From contig NZ_JAJMOX010000010.1 of the NCBI RefSeq assembly GCF_020991455.1, positions 62,001-126,000 of the forward strand: a stretch of 64,000 nt of DNA, read 5' to 3'. Made by a program: the position numbers and the translations under genes. Below the pieces are notes generated by a model. The model was given only the letters and a program-made list of their open reading frames with translations, did not search any database and was not told the DNA's origin. Below, piece after piece: positions 50,935-59,230 of the stretch (position 1 is the stretch's first letter; each line of letters begins with the position of its first letter). The stretch is from Flavobacterium sp. JAS. Lineage in GTDB: Bacteria > Bacteroidota > Bacteroidia > Flavobacteriales > Flavobacteriaceae.

Positions 50935-51888
50935 ATGAGTTTTTTTAAAAAAATATTCTCTACTGATAAAAAAGAGACTTTGGACAAAGGTCTTGAAAAA
51001 TCAAAAACTACCTTTTTCTCAAAGTTAAGTAAAGCCGTTGCCGGAAAATCTAAAGTCGATGACGATGTTCTGGATGATCTGGAAGAAATTCTGGTTGCAT
51101 CAGATGTTGGTGTTGATACAACTTTGAAAATAATCTCAAGAATTGAAAAACGTGTTGCTGAAGATAAATATTTAGGAACTGACGAATTGAATCAAATTCT
51201 TCGTGAAGAAATTGGTGCTTTGTTGTCTGAGACTAATACTGGTGAAGCTACAGAATTTGAAATTCCGAAAGATAAAAAACCTTATGTTTTAATGGTGGTT
51301 GGTGTCAACGGAGTTGGTAAAACAACGACTATTGGTAAACTAGCTTATCAGTTTAAGAAAGCGGGTTATAATGTGGTCTTAGGAGCCGCAGATACTTTTC
51401 GTGCTGCTGCCATCGATCAATTGCAAGTTTGGGCGGATCGTGTAGGTGTGCCAATTGTGAGACAAAACATGGGTAGTGATCCTGCTTCTGTTGCTTTTGA
51501 TACGCTGCAATCTGCAGTTGCTCAAAATGCTGATGTAGTTATTATTGATACTGCTGGGCGTTTGCATAACAAAATCAATTTGATGAACGAACTTACCAAA
51601 GTAAAACGCGTAATGCAAAAAGTCGTTGCTGATGCTCCGCATGATGTGCTTTTGGTTTTGGACGGTTCTACTGGTCAAAATGCTTTTGAGCAAGCAAAGC
51701 AATTTACTGCTGCGACTGAAGTGACTTCACTTGCTGTAACCAAATTGGACGGAACTGCAAAAGGTGGTGTTGTAATTGGTATTTCAGATCAATTTAAAAT
51801 TCCTGTAAAGTATATTGGAATAGGTGAAGGAATTGAAGATTTACAGGTCTTTAATAAATATGAATTTGTGGATAGTTTTTTTAAATAA
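50935..51888 (+). CDS. ftsY: Signal recognition particle receptor FtsY
   Basis: 317-aa SRP GTPase that docks ribosome-nascent chains to SecYEG. N domain (about 10-90) and G domain: VGVNGVGKTTTIGKLAYQFKKAGYNVVLGAADTFRAAAIDQLQVWADRVGVPIV (P-loop and insertion-box start), DTAGRLHNKINLMNELTKVKRV, VTKLDGTAKGGVVIG and the C-terminal IGIGEGIEDLQVFNKYEFVDSFF. It lacks the long acidic A domain of E. coli, starting instead with a short amphipathic basic helix (MSFFKKIFSTDKKETLDKGLEKSK). Confidence 0.96.
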   Translation: MSFFKKIFSTDKKETLDKGLEKSKTTFFSKLSKAVAGKSKVDDDVLDDLEEILVASDVGVDTTLKIISRIEKRVAEDKYLGTDELNQILREEIGALLSETNTGEATEFEIPKDKKPYVLMVVGVNGVGKTTTIGKLAYQFKKAGYNVVLGAADTFRAAAIDQLQVWADRVGVPIVRQNMGSDPASVAFDTLQSAVAQNADVVIIDTAGRLHNKINLMNELTKVKRVMQKVVADAPHDVLLVLDGSTGQNAFEQAKQFTAATEVTSLAVTKLDGTAKGGVVIGISDQFKIPVKYIGIGEGIEDLQVFNKYEFVDSFFK

Positions 51889-51907
51889 TCTTTTTTAGAT
51901 AATTTCA

Positions 51908-52084
51908 ATGAGTTTTTCTTCTTTAAAAAATATAACACCTGTTAGTTTTTATTTTGCAAGCGTTGTATGTTTTGTTTTGGCGAATGTATTAAAAGATAAA
52001 AGTTTGCCTTTTTATTATATTCTGTTAATTATTGGGTTGGTTCTCTTTTTTATGGGAATGCTAAAAAGATTACGTACAAAATAG
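51908..52084 (+). CDS. Small two-helix membrane protein
   Basis: 58-aa gene, MSFSSLKNITPVSFYFASVVCFVLANVLKDKSLPFYYILLIIGLVLFFMGMLKRLRTK. Two hydrophobic helices (about residues 13-27 and 35-51) with a basic C-terminal tail. It starts 20 nt after ftsY and may share its transcript. Codon use is like the neighbours, and stop TAG. Function unknown. Confidence 0.65.
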   Translation: MSFSSLKNITPVSFYFASVVCFVLANVLKDKSLPFYYILLIIGLVLFFMGMLKRLRTK

Positions 52085-52123
52085 TATGTCTTTATTCTAA
52101 AATGGAATCTTTAGTTTTAGGAA

Positions 52124-52633
52124 CTATTTTTTTAGATTCCATTTTGTTCCATCTGAAAACACAACATAATAGGCTCGTGCTGATATAATTGTATTGGCAT
52201 CAGTTGAGAAATCTTCCCATATTTGAGATCTGCTTTGATGAGGTTTAAGTAAATCATCAGTATAACCCTCAGCTTTTCCTTTTATGAAAAAGCTTCTTCC
52301 GCTTGCGGGTTTTTCAAAGCCATTTTCACAATACCACTCAAACCGAATGGCTTTGATGTTTTTATTACTTACATTTTTATAAAGTAATTTAATGTCTTTG
52401 TGGTCTGAATATTGAGTTTTAGACAGTTTTGCAGAGATAATTTTGACTGGTGATTTTTTTATATTAAGCGTGTCTAAAAAGGTCTTTTTTATTGAATCTG
52501 TTATGGTTAGAGTGTTATTTTGTGTAATTTGTTGGTGCTCTATTTTAACAGGTATAACTATTTGAGTAGTGCTCTTTTTTTTAGTGCACGACAGGGATAC
52601 TAATATAATAAAAACGAGTAGCGTTTTTTTCAT
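52124..52633 (-). CDS. Hypothetical lipoprotein
   Basis: 169-aa predicted lipoprotein: LVFIILVSLSCTKKK gives Cys16. The mature part contains a beta-rich segment (VKIISAKLSKTQYSDHKDIKLLYKNVSNKNIKAIRFEWYCENGFEKPASGRSFFIKGKAEGYTDDLLKPHQSRSQIWEDFSTDANTIISARAYYVVFSDGTKW), reminiscent of immunoglobulin-like or DUF3244-type folds with a single Cys (WYCENG). No confident family. Confidence 0.72.
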   Translation of the reverse strand: MKKTLLVFIILVSLSCTKKKSTTQIVIPVKIEHQQITQNNTLTITDSIKKTFLDTLNIKKSPVKIISAKLSKTQYSDHKDIKLLYKNVSNKNIKAIRFEWYCENGFEKPASGRSFFIKGKAEGYTDDLLKPHQSRSQIWEDFSTDANTIISARAYYVVFSDGTKWNLKK

Positions 52634-53060
52634 AGTTGATTATAATAGCTTTTGTTTAATCGCATATTTCCGTATTTCCTTGAAGGATTTTTTTTAATAG
52701 ATAAAACATTAAAAATCAATTAAGTGTGTTGTTTTTATTGCTTCTAACTTACTGTATAAATCCAATTGATTTTGAAGTTGTATTTTAGTGCAAAAATCTT
52801 GTTTTTTTTATCTTGGATAACCATAAGAAGTTTTAAAAACAATGTAATAAGACTATTGTTTAGTTTGTGCTGTTTTGAATTTTAAGGAAAAGAAAAAGAC
52901 CCTTTAGTTTTGAAAGAGTCGTTTAAAAAAAGACGTTATAAAGAATTTGTATGCTTCTTTATAACGTCTTGTAATTGCAGAAATAGTGATCTAACTTATT
53001 GAAAGACTATAAGATAGTTAAACTCTTTATTAAGTATTTAAAGAGGTTAATCTACTAAGT
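52634..53060. terminator. 427-nt spacer with hairpins; terminator at 52930-52970
   Basis: No gene is seen. A perfect 16-bp stem AAGACGTTATAAAGAA / TTCTTTATAACGTCTT (52930-52945 and 52955-52970, 9-nt loop) is the strongest signal. A weaker hairpin GACCCTTTAGTTTTGAAAGAGTC (about 52899-52925) and CTCTTTATTAAGTATTTAAAGAG (about 53023-53045) accompany it. They lie downstream of the serine hydrolase gene. Confidence 0.65.
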
Positions 53061-54125
53061 TTATTGATACAAAGCACTAATTTTCTCCCATAAAGTTTTA
53101 TCAAAATCAGACAAGGCTAAGTTGACATTGTCTGCGGCGTCTCCCATTCTGATGATGACCATGTTTTTGCTGGGAACAATGTAGATTTTCTGATCATTTT
53201 TGCCTAATGCCATAAACATATCATTTGGGGCTGTTGGAATAATGCTTCCTTGAAAAGTAAGTTGTGATTGTGGTAAATGATAAGACGCTTTTCCGTTTAA
53301 CCACCATAAATAGCCATATCCTAAATTAATATTTTGCGAAGTAGTTGTTGCTTCATTAAAATAAGCTTCATTTAGAATTTGATTGTTTTCCCATTTTCCC
53401 TTATTCAGCATTAAAAGTCCAAATCGTGCCATGCTTCTGGATGTGCTGGTGTAAACGCTGTTAGCGCCAAGTTGTACCCAATTGCCCTCCATACCAATTT
53501 TATCTCTTAATTTGGCGTTGAAATAGTTTTGCCAGGTTTGTCCGCTTGCTTTTGCGATTACATCTTGTAATTTTACATACACATTGTGATATGCCCAACG
53601 TGTTCCAGCGTCGGCTTTGTAGATTAAGCTTGCGGGATCAACATCATCTGTACTGTCATCAAGTCCTGAAGTCATTGTAAGTAGGTTTTTGCAAGTAATA
53701 AGGTTTTCTTGTGTAAGAGTTTCACTTGTCCAGCCGGTTCCTATATATTGTGAAACTTTATTATTGATGTTTATTAGGTTTTCTTGTTGTGCAATTCCGG
53801 TTATAGTTGATGTCAGGGTTTTTCCTGCGCTTGCCCAATACCAGTTGGTTGTTGCGGAATGACCATTGAAATAATTTTCCATTACAATTCGGCCATTGAT
53901 TAAAATGATGAAAGATTTAGAATGTTTAAGTTCTAAATAATCTAAAAGTGGCTGAACAGCGGCTTGATTCCATTTTAGATCCGCTACGGATTTTGTTTCC
54001 CAAGTATTTCCTGTTAATGGAGGGAAATACATACTTTCCGTTGGAGTTGGCGTTTGTTCGTTTGGATCTGAACTGCATCCTGCAAATGCAAAGATTGTCA
54101 GGATTATACAAATTGTTTTAGTCAT
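53061..54125 (-). CDS. Beta-lactamase-family serine hydrolase, lipoprotein
   Basis: 354-aa lipoprotein (IFAFAGCSSD, Cys17). The class C beta-lactamase/esterase fold is shown by Ser99-x-x-Lys102 in WYWASAGKTLTS and the Tyr-x-Asn element in RWAYHNVYVKL (about residues 178-188). The C-terminal third carries the KTG-equivalent region near LWWLNGKASYHLP. Typical bacterial members are esterases or D-aminopeptidases; true beta-lactamase activity is not implied. Divergent from the lipocalin-like gene with an AGCTCCT element in between. Confidence 0.88.
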   Translation of the reverse strand: MTKTICIILTIFAFAGCSSDPNEQTPTPTESMYFPPLTGNTWETKSVADLKWNQAAVQPLLDYLELKHSKSFIILINGRIVMENYFNGHSATTNWYWASAGKTLTSTITGIAQQENLININNKVSQYIGTGWTSETLTQENLITCKNLLTMTSGLDDSTDDVDPASLIYKADAGTRWAYHNVYVKLQDVIAKASGQTWQNYFNAKLRDKIGMEGNWVQLGANSVYTSTSRSMARFGLLMLNKGKWENNQILNEAYFNEATTTSQNINLGYGYLWWLNGKASYHLPQSQLTFQGSIIPTAPNDMFMALGKNDQKIYIVPSKNMVIIRMGDAADNVNLALSDFDKTLWEKISALYQ

Positions 54126-54254
54126 GTTTTTTTGGTTTTGGTTGAGGGTTGGACTAAAAATATTTGAAATAGTTTAATTGGTTTTGTAATTTTTTATTTC
54201 TTTTGATGTTTATAAGTTTAACTTTGTAGTTCGCAAAAATCTCTTTTGAAAACT

Positions 54255-54338
54255 GGAGCCTTAGCTCTGATGGAAGCGGCATCCTTTTATGGTGGGGTTC
54301 ACTGTAAAAGATAAAGCGGACAGCAGGAAATAGCTCCT
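54255..54338. repeat. GGAGCC...AGCTCCT element, copy 5
   Basis: Begins TGGAGCCTTAGCTCTGATGG and ends TAGCTCCT. Centre ATCCTTTTATGG...TGTAAAAGAT is self-complementary but weak. Same end sequences as the copies at 7461, 17385, 21295 and 22720. It lies in a divergent spacer. Confidence 0.65.
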
Positions 54339-54391
54339 GATTCTTCGGCTTAACTCAGATTGAAAGCAATTGAAATTTAATATAATAAACT

Positions 54392-54832
54392 ATGAAAAAC
54401 ACTTTTATGATTTTGGTTTTGTCGCTCTTGTTTGTGAGCTGCAAACAGGAAATTAAACCAACGGATATCGCAAAACTCAATGGCTATTGGGAAATCGAAA
54501 AAGTGGTTTTTGATAAGGGTGAACAGAAGGATTATGGAATGAATGAAAGTTTTGATTTTTTTGAAATTAAAAATAATAAAGGGTTTCGAAAGAAAGTAAT
54601 GCCTCAGTTTGATGGAACTTTTTTGACAAGTGATTCTTTTGAAAATGTTTCGGTTCGATTTAAAGATGATCAGGTATTTTTGGATTATAAAACGAATTAT
54701 GCAAAATGGAGCGAGGAATTGATTTCAATTTCGGATAAGGAATTGGTCGTAAAAAATCAAGAGAAAAAAGAATATCATTATAAAAAAGCAGGACCAATAA
54801 ATTTATTAAACGATGGCAAAAAGACTAAATAA
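54392..54832 (+). CDS. Small lipocalin-like lipoprotein
   Basis: 146-aa lipoprotein (VLSLLFVSCKQEIK, Cys17). The mature part begins LNGYWEIEKVVFDKGEQKDYG, resembling the lipocalin-like WxIxxV start found in many Bacteroidota lipoproteins, followed by strands FFEIKNNKGFRKKVMPQFDGTFL, VSVRFKDDQVFLDYKTNYAKWSEELISISDKELVVKNQEKKEYHYKK. The 3' end overlaps the next gene by 20 nt in another frame. Function unknown. Confidence 0.78.
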   Translation: MKNTFMILVLSLLFVSCKQEIKPTDIAKLNGYWEIEKVVFDKGEQKDYGMNESFDFFEIKNNKGFRKKVMPQFDGTFLTSDSFENVSVRFKDDQVFLDYKTNYAKWSEELISISDKELVVKNQEKKEYHYKKAGPINLLNDGKKTK

Positions 54833-55109
54833 TCAGAGTACGATTGGGGCTGTTTTGCAACAGATTATCCAGGTGAATAAATTAGGTCCCGGAATGGATC
54901 AGATTGACGTAAAAGAGGCGTGGAGACAGTTGATGGGGAATGGTGTGAACACATATACTAAAAATGTTGTGCTGAAAGGCAGTACTTTGTATGTTGAACT
55001 TGGATCGGCTGTTTTAAGAGAAGAATTAAGTCACGGAAAGTCTAAAATCGTTAAAATGATTAATGAAGAACTAGGACGTGAGGTAGTGAAGGATGTTGTT
55101 TTACGTTAG
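54813..55109 (+). CDS. DUF721/DciA-family protein
   Basis: 98-aa protein, MAKRLNNQSTIGAVLQQIIQVNKLGPGMDQIDVKEAWRQLMGNGVNTYTKNVVLKGSTLYVELGSAVLREELSHGKSKIVKMINEELGREVVKDVVLR. It carries the DciA/DUF721 pattern V..W..vvG..i...t..v.l..G.L.V.v.s...r.eL......i...n. DciA proteins load the replicative helicase in many bacteria; this short stand-alone form fits. Overlaps the lipoprotein gene by 20 nt, and an inverted repeat with a terminator follows. Confidence 0.87.
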   Translation: MAKRLNNQSTIGAVLQQIIQVNKLGPGMDQIDVKEAWRQLMGNGVNTYTKNVVLKGSTLYVELGSAVLREELSHGKSKIVKMINEELGREVVKDVVLR

Positions 55110-55255
55110 ACTTCTTAGATTTTTGGACATACTTAGATATCTTAGACTGTTGAAAAGTTATTAAATATAAAAAGAAAACCCACTTCATTGAAGTGGGTTT
55201 TCTTTTATAAGAATCTAAGATAAGAAGTCTAAAAATCCAAAGATCTAAGAAGTCT
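55108..55255. terminator. Terminator inside an outer CTTAGA inverted repeat (CTAAG-related, copy 5)
   Basis: The inner hairpin has 17-bp perfect arms (55170-55186, AAAAGAAAACCCACTTC, and 55190-55206, 3-nt loop). It is enclosed by a 20-bp pair with one mismatch (55108-55127, AGACTTCTTAGATTTTTGGA, and 55236-55255), with extra CTTAGA/TCTAAG units between. It serves the convergent dciA-like and ndk genes. Confidence 0.85.
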
Positions 55256-55258
55256 AAA

Positions 55259-55678
55259 TTAGAATTGCTCTCTTCCAGCGAAATGGAATGCACCTTCGAT
55301 AGCTGCGTTTTCGTCGCTATCAGAACCGTGAACTGCATTTTCTCCAATAGAAGTTGCATATGCTTTACGGATAGTTCCTTCAGCAGCTTCAGCTGGATTT
55401 GTAGCTCCAATTAAAGTTCTGAAATCCTCTACTGCGTTGTCTTTTTCTAAAATTGCAGCAACAATTGGTCCACGAGACATGAATTCAACTAATTCTCCGT
55501 AGAAAGGTCTTTCTGCGTGTACTGCGTAAAATGCTTTAGCATCAGCTACAGTTAATTGAGTTAATTTTAATGAAACGATTTTGAAACCTCCATTAGTAAT
55601 CATTGCTAAGATATTACCGATGTGTCCGTTTTGAACTGCATCTGGCTTAATCATTGTAAAAGTTCTATTTGTTGCCAT
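55259..55678 (-). CDS. ndk: Nucleoside diphosphate kinase
   Basis: 139-aa enzyme exchanging the terminal phosphate between nucleoside triphosphates and diphosphates. The active-site segment IGENAVHGSDSDENAAIE contains the phospho-accepting His117; RTFTMIKPDAVQNGHIGNIL opens the fold and MSRGPIVAAILEKDNAVEDFRTLIG supplies the Arg residues. Usual length. Own -7 box at 55704-55711. Confidence 0.97.
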   Translation of the reverse strand: MATNRTFTMIKPDAVQNGHIGNILAMITNGGFKIVSLKLTQLTVADAKAFYAVHAERPFYGELVEFMSRGPIVAAILEKDNAVEDFRTLIGATNPAEAAEGTIRKAYATSIGENAVHGSDSDENAAIEGAFHFAGREQF

Positions 55679-55703
55679 TTTATTGCTTATTTTTAATTTT
55701 GTG

Positions 55704-55711
55704 CAAAAGTA
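55704..55711 (-). promoter_or_regulatory. -7 promoter box of ndk
   Basis: TACTTTTG on the minus strand, exact match, 26 nt before the ATG at 55678. Confidence 0.55.
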
Positions 55712-55800
55712 TACTTTTTTTATGAATTGATTTTAATAAATTCATAATTTAAATGATACAAATTGATGTTTTAGCAAGGGAAAATGTAAAAATACTTTCG

Positions 55801-55897
55801 CCATATAAGTGATTTAAGTTCATTTTAGATTAACGCCGCAAAAAAAAGACGCACTGCTGTGCGTCTCTACTTATAAGAACTTCTATCACTTATATGG
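55801..55897. repeat. CCATATAAGTGAT outer / AGACGCAC inner double palindrome
   Basis: Outer arms 55801-55813 and 55885-55897 (13 bp perfect, CCATATAAGTGAT). Inner hairpin 55847-55866, AGACGCACtgctGTGCGTCT, preceded by AAAAAAA. Intergenic, just downstream of the second DUF5009-like gene. Confidence 0.75.
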
Positions 55898-55907
55898 TGA
55901 AAAAGTT

Positions 55908-57179
55908 TTAAACTTTGAAAATGAGTTTGTTTTTATAGAAAATCCATAGAATAAACGACCAGATTCCGACGTAAACTAAGGCTCCCGCTAATGAGGCCAT
56001 CATTGGATCGTTGAAGAATGGCGCAATTCCGAAATGATATAAATAGTTTAAAAGATTAATTTGAGTTTCAGGATTTTCAGGATTTTTTAGCTCTACCATT
56101 ACTAAGGCTTGTGGAATAATCTGAGAAAAGAAAAATACAATCATTGGATTTACTCCCCAGATTAAAAATAATTTGAATCCTTTTTTGTAATCAGCAATAT
56201 CAATTATATAATACAATATTGATAAACAAGTTGCGGCTAATCCTGTAGTGTATAAAACATAACTGCTTGTCCAAAGTGATTTGTTGATAGGGAAAACGAT
56301 ATTCCAGATTAAACCTGCGATGATTAGTGTAATACCGGCAATGGCAATTTTTGATGCCTTTTGAGTTTTAGGTATTTCGCGTTGTAATATTAAACCAATT
56401 AATAAACCGATGATTCCGTTTACAATTGAAGGAAGTGTGCTTAAAACTCCTTCCGGATCCCAGGTTATGGTTTCGCGATACATATGTCCATTTAGTAAAA
56501 CGCTGTCTAACCAAGAGGCTAAATTTGTTCCTTTTTCTAAATTTGCCTCGCCAATTCCAGGAACAGGAATTAAAGTCATTATTGCCCAATAAGCCAATAA
56601 AAGAACTACTCCGGTAATGATTTGTGTTTTTTTACTTGTTTTTAAATATAAAAGCGAAACTACAAAATAGACAATTCCAATTCGTTGTAAAACACCTGGT
56701 AAACGAACACTTTGATAGGCTTCGATACCGCTATAAGCTAAAAACAGATAAATAAAGAGAATAGAAAAAGCCAGAATATTTTTGACTTTGGAGCTGAAAT
56801 TACCCATTAAAGCATAACCAACAGCAATAGTAATAATTAATCGTCCAATAAGCAGTGGGATTCCGTCAAGTCCAAAAAGCTGAATTTTGGCAAAAAAGTT
56901 AAAGAAAATTCCAAGACAGAACATTCGTAACGAACGAACGAGGATTTTGTTAAAAGTGGTGTCATCCCAACTTTTAGTTGGCATTGCCAATGGAACAGCA
57001 ACTCCCATAATAAAAATAAAAAACGGAAAAACTAAATCGGTTGGTGTGCAGCCATGCCATTCAGAATGTAATAAAGGTGCGTAAACATGTCCCCAATCTC
57101 CGGGATTGTTTACGATGGTCATTAATAAAATCGTTAATCCTCTAAAGACATCCAAGGATATCAAGCGCTCTCTGGTCAT
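55908..57179 (-). CDS. DUF5009 / heparan-alpha-glucosaminide acetyltransferase-like membrane protein, copy 2
   Basis: 423-aa integral membrane protein with about eleven helices. Opening RLISLDVFRGLTILLMTIVNNPGDWGHVYAPLLHSEWHGCTPTDLVFPFFIFIMGVAVPLAMP matches the family, including a conserved His-Gly-Cys (WHGC) that is the usual active-site neighbourhood in HGSNAT-like proteins. It is longer and more canonical than the protein at 40325, which lacks the WHGC spot. Presumably acetylates a periplasmic sugar (inference). Single gene. Confidence 0.9.
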   Translation of the reverse strand: MTRERLISLDVFRGLTILLMTIVNNPGDWGHVYAPLLHSEWHGCTPTDLVFPFFIFIMGVAVPLAMPTKSWDDTTFNKILVRSLRMFCLGIFFNFFAKIQLFGLDGIPLLIGRLIITIAVGYALMGNFSSKVKNILAFSILFIYLFLAYSGIEAYQSVRLPGVLQRIGIVYFVVSLLYLKTSKKTQIITGVVLLLAYWAIMTLIPVPGIGEANLEKGTNLASWLDSVLLNGHMYRETITWDPEGVLSTLPSIVNGIIGLLIGLILQREIPKTQKASKIAIAGITLIIAGLIWNIVFPINKSLWTSSYVLYTTGLAATCLSILYYIIDIADYKKGFKLFLIWGVNPMIVFFFSQIIPQALVMVELKNPENPETQINLLNYLYHFGIAPFFNDPMMASLAGALVYVGIWSFILWIFYKNKLIFKV

Positions 57180-57292
57180 AATTTTGGTAAATAGGTTAAT
57201 TTTTGTTTTTAAAAGTTACTATTTGGTTTAGAGAGGCAATAACTTCAGAAGGAGGTGGTTATTTATTTCTGATGATTATTACTTTATTTTTT

Positions 57293-57356
57293 TTGCCACG
57301 AATTTCACAAATTTTCGCGAATAAAAATTAGTGCTAATTTGTGAAATTCGTGGCAA
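57293..57356. repeat. GCCACGAATT inverted repeat, copy 2
   Basis: Arms 57293-57313 and 57336-57356 (21 bp perfect, TTGCCACGAATTTCACAAAT) with an inner CGCGAATAAAAATTAGTG loop. It shares GCCACGAATT and the overall plan with 673-773, and lies just after bshC in its direction of transcription. Confidence 0.8.
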
Positions 57357-57369
57357 TATTTTTTGTTTT

Positions 57370-58959
57370 TTATATTGTTATGATATCAAAATTCGTTTCT
57401 AAAGGTTTTAGTTTCTGAATTAAAAGGGGAATCAATTGTTCTCCTTTTTCTAAATAAAATTCAGAAAAATTGGTTTGACGTTCCTGTAAACTTTGATTCG
57501 GAAATAATTCGCATTGTAAATCTACTACACGTTGTAATTCGTTATCCAATTTTCGTTTTTGTGCTTTTAATAAACGTTTTTCCAGGTTTTCTAAACCTTT
57601 CTTTTGTTTTACTTCTTGTGCTTTTACAGCTCCGGTAAATGATTTATCGGTTTGTTGCGCTAGTTCATAAAGATATTCAAATTGCTTTTCCAACGTTTCT
57701 TTTTGAGGTGTTAAATCAATAGGAAAGGCTGATAATTTGTGTGTGATCGCATTTACTAAATCGGCTGGTTTTGTAAATAAATCGGCCCAGCTTAAACCTA
57801 ATTTATCTGCTTTTTGGGCTTGTTTTTCGGTGTTTAAAAGTACAGAATTACGAACCAAAAGTATCGGAAACGTAATTTTTACGGCTTCAAAGAAAGATTT
57901 TAATTCTAACCAATAAGCAATTTCTCCGCCTCCGCCAATGTAGCATAAATTTGGCAGAATAATTTCTTGATACAACGGACGCATAATTACATTGGGACTA
58001 AATTTCTCTGGATTACTTCCTAACAATTTTAGAATTTCTTCTTTCGAAAATGAAATCTTAGTATTGTTTACGAAGTATTTATCTTTCTCAAAAATGATTC
58101 TTTCCCTTAAATCATCTTCAATATAAAACAAATTGATTTCTCGAGGATTTACCTGAACGGTATAGTCTTTAAAATTTGCTATAGTTTCTTGTACCGCTTT
58201 AAAGGAAGTTTGCAGTTCTAATTCTTCTTTTATAAAAGGAATGAAAGCACGTTTTAACTTAGTATCATCGGCATCCAAAATAACTAAACCATAATTTGCG
58301 AATAAACTATTGGCTAAAAAGCGAGTCGCATCAGCAAGGTTATCATGGTTTAAATAAGCTTCTTCAAAGAGTTTTTTTAAGACATTGGCATTTGTGCTTG
58401 AACCTAAATCTTTGGAGTATATTTCGAAAAATTCTTCTAAACCTTCTGTGGAAAGCCTTCCGACAGGACCGGTACTTTCTTTGTTCCAACGGAATTTTTT
58501 CCCTTTAAAATTAAAATAATTGATCTCTTCAAAATCGTGATCTTCTGTAGCCATCCAATATATGGGAACAAAATTATTTGTTGGATATTTTAGCTTTAAT
58601 TCTTTGGTGAGATTAATTGTCGAAATGATTTTATATAAGAAATACAACGGACCACTAAATAAATTTAATTGATGTCCGGTTGTAATTGTAAACGTATTAG
58701 GAAGCGCTAAAAGTTCAATATTCTGTTTTGTGGAATCTGAAATTTCAATGTTTTGATATTGCTTTTTTAAAGTTTCAACCAACGGGATTCGATTAGCATT
58801 ATCAAAGTTTGCCTGTTTTTCTGTGATCTGTTTTTCGAAGTTCTCCGAAGTTGGAAAATGATTGTACAGCGGCTTTAATTCTGGTTTTTGATCTAAATAA
58901 TCTTGTATTAACTTAGAGAAATATCCTGATGTTTGATAGCTGATACAGTCGGTAGGCAT
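57370..58959 (-). CDS. bshC: BshC, putative cysteine-adding enzyme of bacillithiol synthesis
   Basis: 529-aa cytosolic enzyme adding cysteine to glucosaminyl-malate in bacillithiol formation. N-terminal CISYQTSGYFSKLIQDYLDQKPELKPLYNHFP, then LPNTFTITTGHQLNLFSGPLYFLYKIISTINLTKELKLKYPTNNFVPIYWMATEDHDFEEINYF (nucleotide-like site), GGGGEIAYWLELKSFF, and a long C-terminal coiled coil (EVKQKKGLENLEKRLLKAQKRKLDNELQRVVDLQ). Normal length for the family. bshA and bshB are not in the window. A thiol of this kind could serve the 1-Cys peroxiredoxin. Confidence 0.95.
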   Translation of the reverse strand: MPTDCISYQTSGYFSKLIQDYLDQKPELKPLYNHFPTSENFEKQITEKQANFDNANRIPLVETLKKQYQNIEISDSTKQNIELLALPNTFTITTGHQLNLFSGPLYFLYKIISTINLTKELKLKYPTNNFVPIYWMATEDHDFEEINYFNFKGKKFRWNKESTGPVGRLSTEGLEEFFEIYSKDLGSSTNANVLKKLFEEAYLNHDNLADATRFLANSLFANYGLVILDADDTKLKRAFIPFIKEELELQTSFKAVQETIANFKDYTVQVNPREINLFYIEDDLRERIIFEKDKYFVNNTKISFSKEEILKLLGSNPEKFSPNVIMRPLYQEIILPNLCYIGGGGEIAYWLELKSFFEAVKITFPILLVRNSVLLNTEKQAQKADKLGLSWADLFTKPADLVNAITHKLSAFPIDLTPQKETLEKQFEYLYELAQQTDKSFTGAVKAQEVKQKKGLENLEKRLLKAQKRKLDNELQRVVDLQCELFPNQSLQERQTNFSEFYLEKGEQLIPLLIQKLKPLETNFDIITI

Positions 58960-59195
58960 AATTTTAAATTTATTTTTGATAGCTGTAAATTTAATGAAAA
59001 TATGTACTTAAAAACGGTTTTAACTATTGCTTATGATTTGATTTTTGATTTTAAGTTTAAAAATCTTGTAATCAGGATTTTATTTTTTTTTGATTTAAAG
59101 TTAATTCAGAGAATTGATAGTTTAAGAAATTTGTTAAAAAGGAAAAATGTTCTGAAACTTATTCTTCTAAAGATGAATTATTAATAATGAAATTA

Positions 59196-59203
59196 TATTT
59201 TTG
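59196..59203 (+). promoter_or_regulatory. -7 promoter box of the MFS gene
   Basis: TATTTTTG, exact TAnnTTTG match, 28 nt before the ATG at 59231; it overlaps the TTG at 59201, which is therefore not the start. Confidence 0.6.
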
Positions 59204-59230
59204 CAAGAAAAAAAAGTATATCTATCTTAC

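Noticed and set aside
59201..59230. TTG start for the MFS transporter
   Set aside because: It overlaps the -7 box at 59196-59203.
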